From NCBI GenBank assembly GCA_036898135.1, contig CM072511.1, positions 157,059,872 to 157,123,871 of the forward strand: a stretch of 64,000 nucleotides of DNA. The letters are read 5' to 3'. Below are positions 53,486 to 63,826 of the stretch, piece after piece (the first letter of the stretch is position 1; each line of letters opens with the position of its first letter). The notes below the pieces were generated by a model. That model was not told the origin of the DNA and made no database searches. It was given only the letters and a program-made list of their open reading frames with translations. This DNA is from Oncomelania hupensis (taxonomy: Eukaryota > Mollusca > Gastropoda > Littorinimorpha > Pomatiopsidae). A program made the position numbers and the translations under genes.

Positions 53486-56023
53486 TTAGTGGGCGGCGGC
53501 AGGAATGAAGGCTGGGGCGTCGGCCCTCAGGGGCGACTCGATGGAGTCGGTGGCGGGGTGACGGCTGAGGAAGTCTGCGCCGTGGTTGTCTTTTCCAGGG
53601 ATGTGTTCCAGCTGGAAAGAGTATGCCTGGAGCAGCAGAGCCCACCTCATTAGCCGGGCGTTGAGCGATTTGGATGTCGCCAGGAAGGAAAGCGGCTGAT
53701 GATCCACTTGGACTGTAAAGTGCGAACCGTAGAGATACAGTTGGAACTTCTGGACTGCCCAGACGAGGGCGAGACACTCCTTCTCCGAGGTGGCGTAGTT
53801 TTGTTCGGCCGGCTTGAGTTTCCGGCTGGCGTACGCGACGGGGAAGAGCGTCGGGGCGTCCGAGGAGTCCCGTTGGAGCAGAACGGCTCCGAGGCCTACG
53901 TCGCTGGCGTCTGTGCGCAGGACGAAGGGTTGTCCGTGGTTGGGGAGTCGTAGGACTGGCTGGGACGTCAGCTTGTCCTTGAGCTCCTGGAAGGCAGCTT
54001 CGCATTGCGGGGTCCAGATGACTCGGTCCGGTGCGGTTTTCCGGGTTAGGCTTGATAGTGGCGCGGCGATCCCGTTGTAGCCGGGTACAAACTTCTGATA
54101 GAAGCCACTCAGTCCCAGGAAGGACTGAACATCTTTCTTGGTCTTGGGGCGTGGCGCGTCTCGAAGGCGCTGGACGGTCTTTTCCAGAGGCCGGAGCTGT
54201 CCACGGCTGATGGTGTGGCCGAGAAATTCCAGCTCTTGATAGCCGAACTGGCATTTGGTCGGCCGGGCAGTAAGGCCAGCTTCTCTGAGGCGGCGCAAGA
54301 GTTGGCGCACCACTCGCAGGTGCTCCTCCCATGTCTCCGTTGCGACGAGTATGTCGTCCATAAAAGAGTGTATGAACGGACAGTGGAGGGGGTCCAACAG
54401 CTTCCGCATCATCGTGCTGAAAATACTTGGGGCATTGTGCAGACCAAACGGCAGAACGTTAAATTCATAGTGGCCGTCCATCGTGCTGAAGGCTAGGTAC
54501 TGGCGGGATGAAGGGTGCACGGGATCTGATAAAAGCCTTTGCTCAGATCCACCCTGGAGAAGTATCGGGCGGATTGTAGCTTTGCGAACAAGTCCGTGGG
54601 GTCGGATAGGGGTCCGGGCACGAACTGGGTTACAAGGTTCAACTGCCGGAAGTCGATACAGAGGCGATGTTCTCCGCTGGGCTTCCGTGATAGAACTATT
54701 CCTGCGCTGTAGGGGGAACGGGAGGGAGCGATGACTCCGGCTTGTAGCAGAGCCTCTACTTCCGTTCTTACTACTTGCTGCTGGGAAAGTGGGACGGGGT
54801 ACGGTTTCTGGCGGACGGGAGTGGGGTCCGTTAGGGTTAGTCGGACTTCTTCTAGGTCCGTCCTCCCAGGAATGTCGGTGAGGACTTCCCTGTGTTCTGC
54901 TACGATGGCGCGTAGCTGGTGTTGCTGGCCGGCGGGAAGTGAGGGGGTCCAGAGAGACGTCCCGGAAGGATTCCTTCCCTTTTAGTGGAAATTCGGCGAC
55001 GCCGGTCTCTGTGCCATCCACCTCGACGGCCAGCGCGACCGTGAGTAGTGAGTGGGAGTCTGGGGCGGGTGCAGGTTGCTCCAGGTACCGCTTGAGCAGA
55101 TTGATGTGGTGGGTCCTGGGTTTTCCGCCTACCTCGATGCGGTAGGTGGTGCGCGAGAGCTTCTCGAGCACCGGGTAGGGTCCCTGCCAAGCTATGTCTA
55201 GCTTGTTCGTGCCGCTGGGGAGAAGCAGTAGGACTTGGTCTCCTACCTGTAGCTCTCGGTCCCGGGCGCGGCGGTTGTGGTAGCGGGCTTGTCGCTCTCT
55301 CGCCTTCTTCAGGTTGGCGGAGGCGGCTTTCCATGTTGCCTTGAGGGTTTCTTGTAGCTTCGTGACGTATTTTGTAGCGTCGACCGGTGCCTCGTCCAGT
55401 TTGGCGTCGGTCCAGCTACGTCGTAAGGCGGCTAGTGGTCCGGAAAGGGGTCTTCCGAAAAGCAGCGTGGAAGGCGTGTATCCGGTGGAGGTGTGCGGGG
55501 TCTCTCGATACGCGAAGAGCGCTGACGCGACGTATGTGTCCCACGCTTCCGGCTGTTCGTCGGCGATCTTGCGGATAATCGAGATAAGTGTCCCGTTTAG
55601 GCGCTCGACCTGTCCGTTGCTAGCGGGGTGGTAGGGTGGAGTCCGGATATGGCGGATGCGGAGTAGTTGAAAAACCTCCTGCATAAGTTTTCCGGTGAAC
55701 TGGGACCCGTTGTCGGTCAGGATGTTGTCCGGGAATCCGACTCGAGTGAATATGGTGACGAGCGCGTCGGCGACTCGGGCGGCGTCGATCTTCGGTAGAG
55801 GAACGGCTTCGCACCACATCGAGCAGGCGTCGACGAGGGTTAGTAGGTACTGGTTCCGCTTCTTGGTCCGCGGGAGGGGTCCTACAATGTCAACAGCCAC
55901 TCGCTGGAAGGGCGTTCCGACAACGACGGTGGGGCTGATAGTGACCGGGACGGTGTGATGGCGGGGCGAGTATCGTTGGCACTGGCTACAGGACTTGACG
56001 TAGCGCTTCACGTCATCGGTCAT
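53486..56023 (-). pseudogene. pol: Copy 2 pol: integrase, RT, RNase H (RT partly out of frame)
   Basis: An 845-codon frame. The integrase core is complete here: RVAVDIVGPLP (D45), ILTDNGSQFTG (D104) and NGQVERLNG (E140), a D-58-D-35-E spacing, preceded by the CSQCQ half of the zinc finger. An inserted G near 54943 shifts the frame and a deleted A near 54522 restores it, so about 140 codons are out of frame. These cover the linker after integrase and the RT fingers up to motif A (RVDLSKGFYQIP is lost). FMDD and RNase H are in frame. The open frame therefore looks intact but encodes a defective RT. Confidence 0.9.
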
Positions 56024-57017
56024 CCCCGGGCCAGTGATACTGAGCGCTGATTCGTAGGGTGGTCGCTCCGATGCCCATATGTCCGCTTAGGGGCATGCTA
56101 TGGCCAAGTTCCAGGACTTGGGGGCGAAGTGTCGCAGGCACGACTAATTGAGTATGGTCGTCCTTCTGGCGGAAGAGGAGTCCGTCTTCGACGAAAAAGT
56201 CCCCGGACTTGGGTGGAGTGCGTGCGGCGGGAAGCTTTCCGTAGCACTTGCGGAGGGTGACGTCGCTTTCTTGGGCCTTCCGGATCTGTTCCGGCATCTG
56301 GTTGGGTATCGGAGGTGGAGTCGCGGCTGTTTTCGCCTGTGCGCGCGTCTGGACGGCGGCCATCGATTCCACGGGCTGGGGCGGCATCCCCAAGAAAACG
56401 TATCGGCATCCTAAAATTAAGTCGTACAGGGGCTGGTCCATTACTGCAGCTTGAATGGTCCCCGTTACGTATCGGCTGGTGACTTGGATCCGGGCTATAG
56501 GGAGCGTGGTGCTGGGTTGGGACGGGCCAACTTCAGGGTGATAGTCTCGCCGGTCAGGTCTTGTTCTCTGATGAGCGAGCGGCGGACGACGGCGTCGAAG
56601 GTAAGTCCAGTGTCGTAAAGACAGTGGGCTGGGCGATCGTTGACTGTCACTTGCTCGGTGACGGCCGGTCGATCGGCGGGAAGTAGCGACGGGGGTGACA
56701 GGGGTCCCGTCGGGGGTAACTTGGCGTAGGGCTAGTACGGTACCTTGTTTGCGACGCTGGTCGCTGATGCGTCGAAAACATTTCTCCCGGGTGTGTCCTC
56801 TGCGTTGGCAGTAGCCGCAGTAGAGCTCTGTGCTCCGCTTCCCTGGCTCTGCTGTGAGGGTTGGGCGTCCTTTGGGCGGCGGTGGACGGTGGTTCGCCGG
56901 CGGGACTGGCCGGCGAGGCGGGTGGCGGGTATCTGGCGACGAGGGTGCGGGGGGATCACGGCGAGGCTGTCTGTCGTCGGGATGGGCGGTGAGGTATCGA
57001 TCCGCGACGATGATCAA
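56013..57017 (-). pseudogene. pro: Copy 2 zinc knuckle, protease region, integrase N-terminus
   Basis: A 334-codon frame holding CGYCQRRGHTREKC, then an out-of-frame stretch between an extra A near 56683 and a short deletion near 56524 (GACGGGCC versus GACGCGTCGGCC). This removes the DTG triad. It is then in frame from PSQPSTTLPIARIQ through YDLILGCRYVFLGMPPQPV to QYHWPG, ending at an extra C near 56027. It shows that protease and integrase are continuous in one frame at 56388, where copy 1 is broken. Confidence 0.85.
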
Positions 57018-57475
57018 GTCTTCAGAGCGGCGCCTTGTTCGGCGGCGAATGTCCGGAGTTCCGCCGGCATTGTGCCTCGGAGTTGCTCGGCGAGCATCAA
57101 CTCTAGTAATCCGTCATAGGTCCTGGGTTCGTCAGTTTGCTCAATCCATTTATCCCGTAGCGTAGCTAGACGGTCGGCAAACTGCGTGAACTTCTCCCCT
57201 CTCTCTCTCCGGGAGTTCCGGAAACTCTTGCGATAGTGCTCACCTGAGAGCTCAAAGCCATGTAGTAGGGCTCTCTTGAGGGCGGGATAGTCTCCCTCCT
57301 CGGAAGTCGGTGTCTTGGCCAGAATCTCATAAGCCTTTCCCTTGAGGCCATGACTGAGCTTGCGATACCAGAACTGGGGGTCAAGACCGTTTTCTCTCGC
57401 GACTCGCTCGAATCGGGCGAGATAGACTTCAATAGTTTCGTCCCGTTCGACGAATGGGTCCAGGGGGAAGTTCAT
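57014..57475 (-). pseudogene. gag: Copy 2 gag: SCAN-like capsid
   Basis: A 153-codon frame from MNFPLDPFVERDETIEVYL through ENGLDPQFWYRK to ELRTFAAEQGAA, uninterrupted across the point where copy 1 lost two bases. It ends at a four-base deletion near 57025 (TTCAGAGCGG versus TTCAAGGCGAGCGG in copy 1). Confidence 0.87.
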
Positions 57476-58070
57476 CCCCGGAATCGGCGGGGGGGGGGGG
57501 GTGCGGGTATTCCGGCGCTGGTGGGAAGCTGGGGGCGATGAGCGAATAGTCTTCGCTAGCCGGCGATGCGATCCCTAAATCGCGGCGGTCGCGCTCAAGT
57601 TGGAGGAGTGCTTGGCGCCGTTCGAGCTCCCTGTCTTTTCTCTTCTCTTCGAGTGCCGCGACCCTCTCGTCCTCCTCCTTCTTCCTTGCGGCGGCCCTCT
57701 CCTCCTCTGCTATTCTCTCTTTCGCCTCCTCTCTTCTCCGCTCGGCGGCTCTCTCCTCCTCTGCAAGCTTCCGGGCGGCGGCCCGTTCCTCCGCGGCGAG
57801 GCGCTCTTTCTCTTCCTCTTTCCTCCGGGCGGCGGCCCGTTCCTCAGCGGCGAGGCGCTCTTTCTCCTCCTCCTTCTTCAGTGCCGCTCCTCTTTCTTCC
57901 TCCTGCCTCTTCGCATCTCGCTCTTTGGCCCTCTCCTCCCTCTTCACCTTTTCCTCTGCCACGTCAGCCTCCACGTTCGCCAAGACGTAGTCTTTGAGTT
58001 CGGTGCCGGCGAGCCCTAAGCTCTCGCCAATACTCTTGTACTTAAGAGCAAGCTCTCCCCGGTCGGCCAT
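57429..58070 (-). pseudogene. gag: Copy 2 gag N-terminus: charged coiled coil
   Basis: A 213-codon frame starting MADRGELALKYKSIGESLGL. The coiled coil is uninterrupted where copy 1 is broken (KRQEEERGAALKKEEE). A one-base loss near 57523 (GTGGGAAG versus GTGGCGAAG) shifts the frame just before the proline run. Confidence 0.85.
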
Positions 58071-58383
58071 GGTAAGAGAGGTAACTTACCCTGCAAAAGG
58101 TCCTAACCGGATGAGGGGTGCACCCGAGGGGTATACTGACGGAAAACAGGGGGGTGGGCTGGATGAGCTACGATGAAAACTGCAAAGGGGCGAATACAAC
58201 ACAACCACAAAGACAAAATGCAATCAATCAAAAAATCACAAAAAATGAACGCAAGAAAAAAGCCTGTTGAGAGATCACCACTCGGGAAAGCCAGTAAGGG
58301 ACCTATGGGGCTATGCTAACTACTACTAGGCCTAGTGGGCTGGGTCCTATCTATACTGGGCTGGGGTGGAAATCTAGCTAAGT

Positions 58384-58514
58384 CCTAAGTCTAGTCAAGT
58401 TGGGATGGGAGCCTAAGTCTTTTGTCTCGTTGGTTGGAGGGGGATACCTAAGTCTTCTGGTCTCGTCGGGTTGGAGGGGGAAAACCTAAGTCTTTGGTCT
58501 CGTCGGGGTCGCCA
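58384..58514 (-). repeat. Leader repeats and primer-binding site, copy 2
   Basis: Same four-unit CCTAAGTC array as copy 1. The unit nearest the LTR ends in the primer-binding site at 58498-58514 (minus strand TGGCGACCCCGACGAGA), 7 bases from LTR 3. Confidence 0.75.
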
Positions 58515-58521
58515 AAATTAA

Positions 58522-60158
58522 TGTTCACGAAGAAAGGGATTTGGGGAAAGGGGGTAAGCTCTTAATCTCTAGCGCTGTGTTATCTCCTTTGATAGACTAA
58601 CGTGCGATGACATTCCAGAGATTAAAGCAAGGCCAAATTAATAAGTGATAAATAGAGTAAAGACGAGGAGGAAAAGTAAATGTACTAGTTAAGAAATTCA
58701 CAGTCAAAGGCCAGTCAAGGGAATTGCGATTTCTGTAACTATCTACTTTTAATAATTGAAAAGGGAGAGTCTAGGTCAAATTGTTCTATAGTGATTCATT
58801 GGCGTGGCGTCTCTAGTACTGAGTAGTCCGGTGATATTCGGGAAAGTCAATCTTATGGGTACTAGAGCTATCGTAGACTGATCACATCACAGGGTGAGAG
58901 AGTATCTGTATGGGGGCCAGAGTTTCTGTGATAATCTGGCGAGTGGGGGGTCTCTCAGGCTTGGGCACTTAGCTGTGGACTGCAGTGCGGCGAATTGTCC
59001 AGGATCCTCTGGATGGCTTGCCAGGATGGTGCAAGCGTGGTTGGAAATATGCAGGTCAGTGGTCACGCGGGGATGACTCACGGATCACGAGTGCTAGTGG
59101 TGTTGTTGTGTTGTGGTACAGGCGTTGAACTTGGCTTACGTGGCTAGCCGGTTCAGAAATTGCGAAGTCCCAAATCACGCGTCTCATTGACCTCCCGGGT
59201 TGTTGGGGGCCTGCAGCGGGTCAGCGATTGGGAGATGATACCAGTCCGGGGCAATGCGTCCGGCACAGGAACCCGTCTGCAACGTGTACAGACGCTGTAT
59301 CAGCTGGGGATAGGGATAATGCGAATTCCGGGCCTGTTGTACAGTCACCCTTCTCAGAATTCAAATTGGTGTGACCGGTCAAGAGTTGAATCAGTGCACA
59401 TACCAACAGTCAAACAATGCTACTAGATTTACTGGGCCAAAGTGGGGGTTACTGGCAGCCACTAGTAAAAGTACATTCGGCGCATTTAGGATGGGGATGG
59501 CAACAGGGCAAATATTTATACATCGGGAGGCATGGGGGAAAGCAATAATAGGGGTACAGGACAAATGGGTTGTAGGTCTGGGCCGTACTTGGGATTCTAA
59601 TCTATAGGGAGGGGGTAGCATGGCATGGGATATTTATACATGGGGCAACGGAGTATACAAGCATAAATTCAAACATGTCATGAGTTATGTACAAGGTAGA
59701 AAGTATGTGCAAGGGAGAAAACACAAGTCATAGCAATACATCAAAGCAAAATTATAAACATGGACCTACATACTGACAGGACGCATGAACATGATGGCGA
59801 ACGACGGGTGATGGGGTTGCTATATGACCACGAGTAAATTCCCTCTCTTACCTTGGTTTAAGACGGGTGGAAGCACAAGGATACTGACGAAACTCAGAGG
59901 TCGCTCGGTGATGGCGGCGTGGATTCGAACAGGTTGTGACTTCGAGGCAGGGAAGTTAGCATCTGACACTAAGCCTTGGTCAGTAGCAGACTTTAAGGCG
60001 ATCCTGGGGGCGGGGCTTAAGAGACTGTGCGAGCCTGCTAGGTAGTGATGGCTGGTCAAGAGGAATGATGGCTGGTTTGAAGCGATCGTCGCTGGCGGTG
60101 CGGGGTGGTCGAATGGTTGCAGCCGGGCCTCAGGGGTGCAATTGTCCGCCTCGTCACA
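58522..60158 (-). repeat. LTR 3 (outer 5' LTR of the array)
   Basis: 1,637 bp, starting TGTTCACGA (one extra T) and ending TCGTCACA. The only other difference noticed is a two-base deletion near 59023 (CCAGGATGG versus CCAGTGATGG). The TSD GAAGC (60159-60163) and family-A sequence follow directly, without any polypurine tract. This shows that the array ends here. Confidence 0.92.
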
Positions 60159-60680
60159 GAAGCTACCTCACAGAAGGACTTCGACCGCACCATAAGAAAG
60201 TTAAGTGTACACCCAGAAGTGCACTTAAACTGATCATTACAGGACCACAGTAGTCCAACTCTTCAGAAACTGTAAAACGGACCACAGTAGTCCAAATCTA
60301 CATGAAATATACTAGCAAAGTGCCCGAGGAAGAAATAACAGCTGCCTAGACTATCAGCGATCGAACTATTAGCATTGAAAGAGACTTTTTAAGTTAGATT
60401 AGTACTTAGAGAATCTTGTATAGAGTAGAAGAAATAAATGTGTGATTTTAACTGTTATCAAGTGGCTGGTCTACATATGATTCATAGCCGTGTGAAAGCT
60501 AGTGTGACAGTAATCTCTTACCATTTTTCTATCTATTTCTGTACCCCAACCTTAACACAGAACGAGCTAAACAAATAAATTTATTAAAGTAATTCATAGG
60601 GTGACTTACTAGCAGTTCCCACCGAATAAACGTGAGGGTCCATAATTCCATTGTGCAGAGCCCATAAACCCCACGTGACA
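60159..60680. mobile_element. Family A solo LTR, right part
   Basis: Continues the LTR interrupted at 44797, after the repeated GAAGC. 60188-60680 matches 1-502. Ends CCACGTGACA, followed by the TSD CATCC (60681-60685). AATAAA at 60433-60438 corresponds to 254-259. Confidence 0.88.
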
Positions 60681-61114
60681 CATCCCACGCAGGGGACGCT
60701 GAGGCTATACTCTAATTTATCGAACCTCCGTTTACAAAAACAATTTAGAATACAAACATTATTATAAATTATCAACAAAACACATACATATAAAATGCCT
60801 ACATTGCTAAATAATAGCATCATAGGAAGTCCTAGTGACCACCTAGCAGAAAGCATCCAATATTCCCAAGCTGATCCAACAGACCTCACACACAAATAAG
60901 GAGTCTTGTCCCGGGAAGAGTTTTCAAGAAAAAAGGTAGGTGACCGGTCTAGCGAAGAAGAAGATAGTATAGCTGATTGATAGAACAGAGCAGGAATGAG
61001 AAAGAGCAAATGAGAAAGACAGCGACAGTGGGAATTTAAAGCACTAAATTTCCAAAAAGTGGGGATACTATTTATACTGAAACCCCCGGCACCCCAACAA
61101 GGACAATATTTACC
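60681..61114 (-). mobile_element. Family B retroposon, copy 3, right part
   Basis: 60686-61102 is the 5' three-quarters of B on the minus strand, ending at the complement of CCTTGTTGGGGTGCCGGGG. The TSD ACAATATTTACC is at 61103-61114. Together with 43605-43764 it makes about 577 bp. Confidence 0.92.
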
Positions 61115-61373
61115 ACCATATATATGTGAAATAGACCATCATATTATTCCTTCCTCCTCGAGGCCCTCACTGCCACGGCACCCCCTGTTCACGCCTCCCC
61201 TTCGCGCCTTCTGCTGACTATCCACCTCGCGCCTTGCCATCTTCAACTTGTGTGAACCTCTACGAACGACCCTTTCCAGCGTCGCATCTCAATTCTGCAA
61301 CGAACGTCTTCCACGACAGCCCTGTGGCCACTTCCTATATGAAATCTTACAATATTATGACTTCAAACTTCAC
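61115..61373. other. Intergenic stretch, no gene seen
   Basis: C-rich sequence with no recognisable feature. Confidence 0.5.
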
Positions 61374-61418
61374 GTCTCCTATACGCTATGGTGTCCGGAG
61401 ACGTAAAACGAAACAAAA
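61374..61418 (+). mobile_element. 3'-end hairpin element, copy C3
   Basis: Arms GTCTCC (61374-61379) and GGAGAC (61397-61402) with a 17-nt loop starting TATACGCTA, then GTAAAACGAAACAAAAAC. The arms differ from the other copies by a paired C-to-T and G-to-A change that keeps the stem. Confidence 0.7.
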
Positions 61419-61671
61419 ACTTGAGTAAATGTCCCACCGCCGTAACTCAAGTGTAGAGCGTTGGACTGGCACGCCGATGACCCAGGTTCGAATCCCGTGG
61501 TGGGCGAAATAAAAGTGGCCATTTTTCACTGTCCATTTTAGCAGTATGATTGCTGTGGTGGTTCAGTGTTGATTTAGGTCCCTAACTCTTGTTCCCTGGG
61601 ATGGTTATCCCCGTCTGCCATATCGCCAATGGTGGGTGTAGACGTTAAACCTCAATGTTTCACTTGAGTAA
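61419..61671 (+). mobile_element. tRNA-Ala-like SINE with 10-bp TSD
   Basis: The element 61429-61661 is flanked by ACTTGAGTAA at 61419-61428 and 61662-61671. The head is close to a complete tRNA fold: CCCACCG pairs with TGGTGGG as acceptor stem, the anticodon loop CTGGCAC would read GGC (Ala), and GGTTCGAATCCC is a B box. The body ends GTAGACGTTAAACCTCAAT. The TSD and body show that this is a SINE, not a tRNA gene. Confidence 0.88.
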
Positions 61672-61749
61672 GAGAGTGATTGAGTGATCTGAGAATTGAG
61701 AATGAGAGATTTGTGCTGATTTTTGATGATGATCATTGAAGGGATTTTT

Positions 61750-61860
61750 GGAAAGCGATCTTGTATGCAGTTGTTGATGTTTGCTGAATAAAGTTCAAAA
61801 ACTTTATGCGACGATTCCTGCCTTGCTACTGAGTGAACAGGATGCGTGGATAAACGAATT
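61750..61860. repeat. Family F repeat, second copy
   Basis: Matches 761-875 and contains TGCTGAATAAAGTT, which could be an LTR poly(A) signal. Confidence 0.55.
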
Positions 61861-61866
61861 GAATTA

Positions 61867-62170
61867 CACTTATCAAGATTCAAGCGTCGGGGCTGAATCA
61901 ACTATTGATAAATAACCACGTGTAACAGATGCTGAGACTGATTCCCTTGGCAGTGACCATCTTCCTATATTTATACTTGTTAATAACATTGTTGATACAC
62001 AACTTTAAGATGATTGTTTGCCAAAGTATAATTATAGTCATGCAAACTTGGAAACATATCAAAGTTTAATACTGGGATAGGATACTAATTTTGTAAACAA
62101 TGTTGCTAATTTTGTAAACAATGTTGCTATCAGTTATGTATATGATAATTTTGTGCGATATATTCACTTA
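61867..62170. other. AT-rich stretch with a 21-bp tandem duplication
   Basis: TGTTGCTAATTTTGTAAACAA occurs twice near 62080-62126. No gene. Confidence 0.5.
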
Positions 62171-62535
62171 AAAGGTAAAAAGGTAAAGGTAGTCCCATAG
62201 CCTTGTGGCCGTAAGGGTGCGTGAAGTTGGAGATCACACTTATCTTGGGCCAGCGTAATGAGGGTGATGCAAATCTCTCTCCCTCGCTGCTTTATCTTCC
62301 CCACCCTTAAGAGAGTAGGTACTCAGTCACAGGTGTTTCACCCGTCCCCTATACGCTTAATGTGTCCGGGGACGTAAATTTAATCCAAAAAAAAAAAAAG
62401 TTGAGTCAACTGGGGGCGTTGTTATTTGTCGCTTCACATTTTGCTGTCACCCATCCAGGTGCTAACCGCACTGGACAGTGCTTAACTTGCGACACAGTAG
62501 CGAGTGCTCCAACCACTGCGCTATCCGACACCCCT
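62171..62535 (-). mobile_element. tRNA/5S hybrid SINE, second copy, carrying a hairpin-element insertion
   Basis: Reverse complement of the SINE at 26357-26642, from the AAGGTAAAAAGGTAAAGG tail (left) to the head complement GCGCTATCCGACACCCC (right). Relative to the other copy it carries an insertion at about 62332-62399, in the body between CACAG and TTGAGTCAACTG. That insertion is hairpin element C4: arms GTCCCC 62344-62349 and GGGGAC 62368-62373, then a poly-A tail of about 13. Confidence 0.9.
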
Positions 62536-62684
62536 ATTTAGCAGCTTCTAATTCTATTTCTCAAAAGGGAACATCTTATAAGAAAAAACATATTGGAAAT
62601 ATATGGTGAAATAGTAAATGTGAAACGGTAGTGAACAGGGGTGATGTCAGCACGGCATCACTGGGCGAAAGTCTTCTACACAGA
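62536..62684. other. Short spacer
   Basis: No feature recognised. Confidence 0.5.
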
Positions 62685-63826
62685 AGTCACCGGCCTGTCC
62701 TGTCCTGTCCTGTCCCATAACCCGAAGGTCGTAGGGGCACCACAGATGATCGTTTAACCAGCATACTCCATCTTTCTCTGTCCTCAGCAGCCCTCATGGC
62801 TTCGCTCAGTGTCAAACCAGTCCATTCTCGAATGTTGTCCTCCCACCTCTTTTTCGGTCTCCCCCTTCTTCTACCTCCTTGCACTGTGCCTTGCAGAATG
62901 GTCTTTGCAAGGCCTGATGATCTGGTGACGTGGCCATACCATCGGAGTTTCCGTTTCTTCACCACTGTGAGCAGGTCATCGTGTTGTCCAATGGCTTGTG
63001 TGATGGTCTGTCGGACTTCGTCGTTGGTGATGTGTTGGGTATAGGAAATGCACAGAAGTCTTCTGTAGCACCTCATCTCCATGCTTTGTATTCTTCGTTG
63101 GAGATCTGCTGTGAGGGTCCATGCTTCGCAAGCATATAGGAAGATGGAGATGACCAGAGAGCGCAGCAGTCTTACTTTGGAATGTAGACTGATGGTTCTG
63201 TCTTTCCAAATGGGCTTCAACCTTGTCAGGGCAGCAGTTGTTTGTGCGATCCTGGAGAGGACTTCCTGTCGAGACCCATTGTCTGACACAATGGCTCCTA
63301 AATATTTGAAGCTGTGCACTGTGTTGAGGGATTGGCCTTGTACTTTGATGTCCGTGTTGATGCCATTGGTGTTGTTGGTCATCATTTTGGTCTTCTCTGC
63401 ACTTATTTCCATTCCATAAGCTCTGGAGGTGGTGTCAAGCCTCTGTACAAGCTGTTCAAGTTCTTGTTCCTCTCCAGCCAATCCATCAATATCATCCGCA
63501 AAACGAAGATTGGAGATTGCTCTGCCCCCTATGCTGACTGTGCCTTCGTGATCTGCAAGAGCATCTGACATGATGCGCTCTAGGAAGATGTTGAAGAGTG
63601 TTGGAGAGAGTAGGCATCCTTGACGCACACCGATTGTTGTTCTGAACCAGTTCCCGATGACGCTGTTATGGAGGACTGCACTGGTAGCCTTGTCATACAG
63701 GCTTTTGATGACTTCTATAATTTTAGGGCTGATGTTGTACACTTTCATGGTTGCCCATAGAGCTGCATGCCAGACTCGGTCAAATGCCTTCTTGAAGTCT
63801 ATGAACACATGATATAGTCACCGGCC
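62685..63826 (-). mobile_element. RTE-type LINE copy 2, 5'-truncated, with 11-bp TSD
   Basis: The element 62696-63815 is flanked by AGTCACCGGCC at 62685-62695 and 63816-63826. It is nearly identical to the copy at 5251-6650 but truncated further downstream, just before the FIDF motif. The 3' tail is AGGAC units rather than AGGAT. Confidence 0.93.
62687..63808 (-). pseudogene. RTE reverse transcriptase, severely N-truncated
   Basis: A 373-codon frame starting at FIDFKKAFDRV (catalytic Asp present) and including GVRQGCLLSP, RFADDID and the RKLRWYGHV...GRPKKRWED C-terminus. The RT fingers and the endonuclease are absent. The frame runs through the AGGAC tail (GYGTGQDRTGR) and stops at a TGA formed with the flanking TSD, because this tail lacks the TAG present in the other copy. 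Confidence 0.9.

Larger units (their letters stand above)
44793..60163 (-). mobile_element. Tandem Gmr1-like Ty3/gypsy array: three LTRs, two internal regions, one TSD
   Basis: The array 44798-60158 is flanked by one 5-bp TSD, GAAGC, at 44793-44797 and 60159-60163. Its order is LTR (44798-46433), internal (46434-51660), LTR (51661-53296), internal (53297-58521), LTR (58522-60158), all on the minus strand. It is much richer in G+C than the AT-rich host DNA around it. The pol order protease-integrase-RT-RNase H and the SCAN-like gag place it in the Gmr1-like lineage of Ty3/gypsy elements. A single TSD means one integration event. The extra unit arose by recombination, integration of a tandem intermediate, or an assembly duplication. 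Confidence 0.93.
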
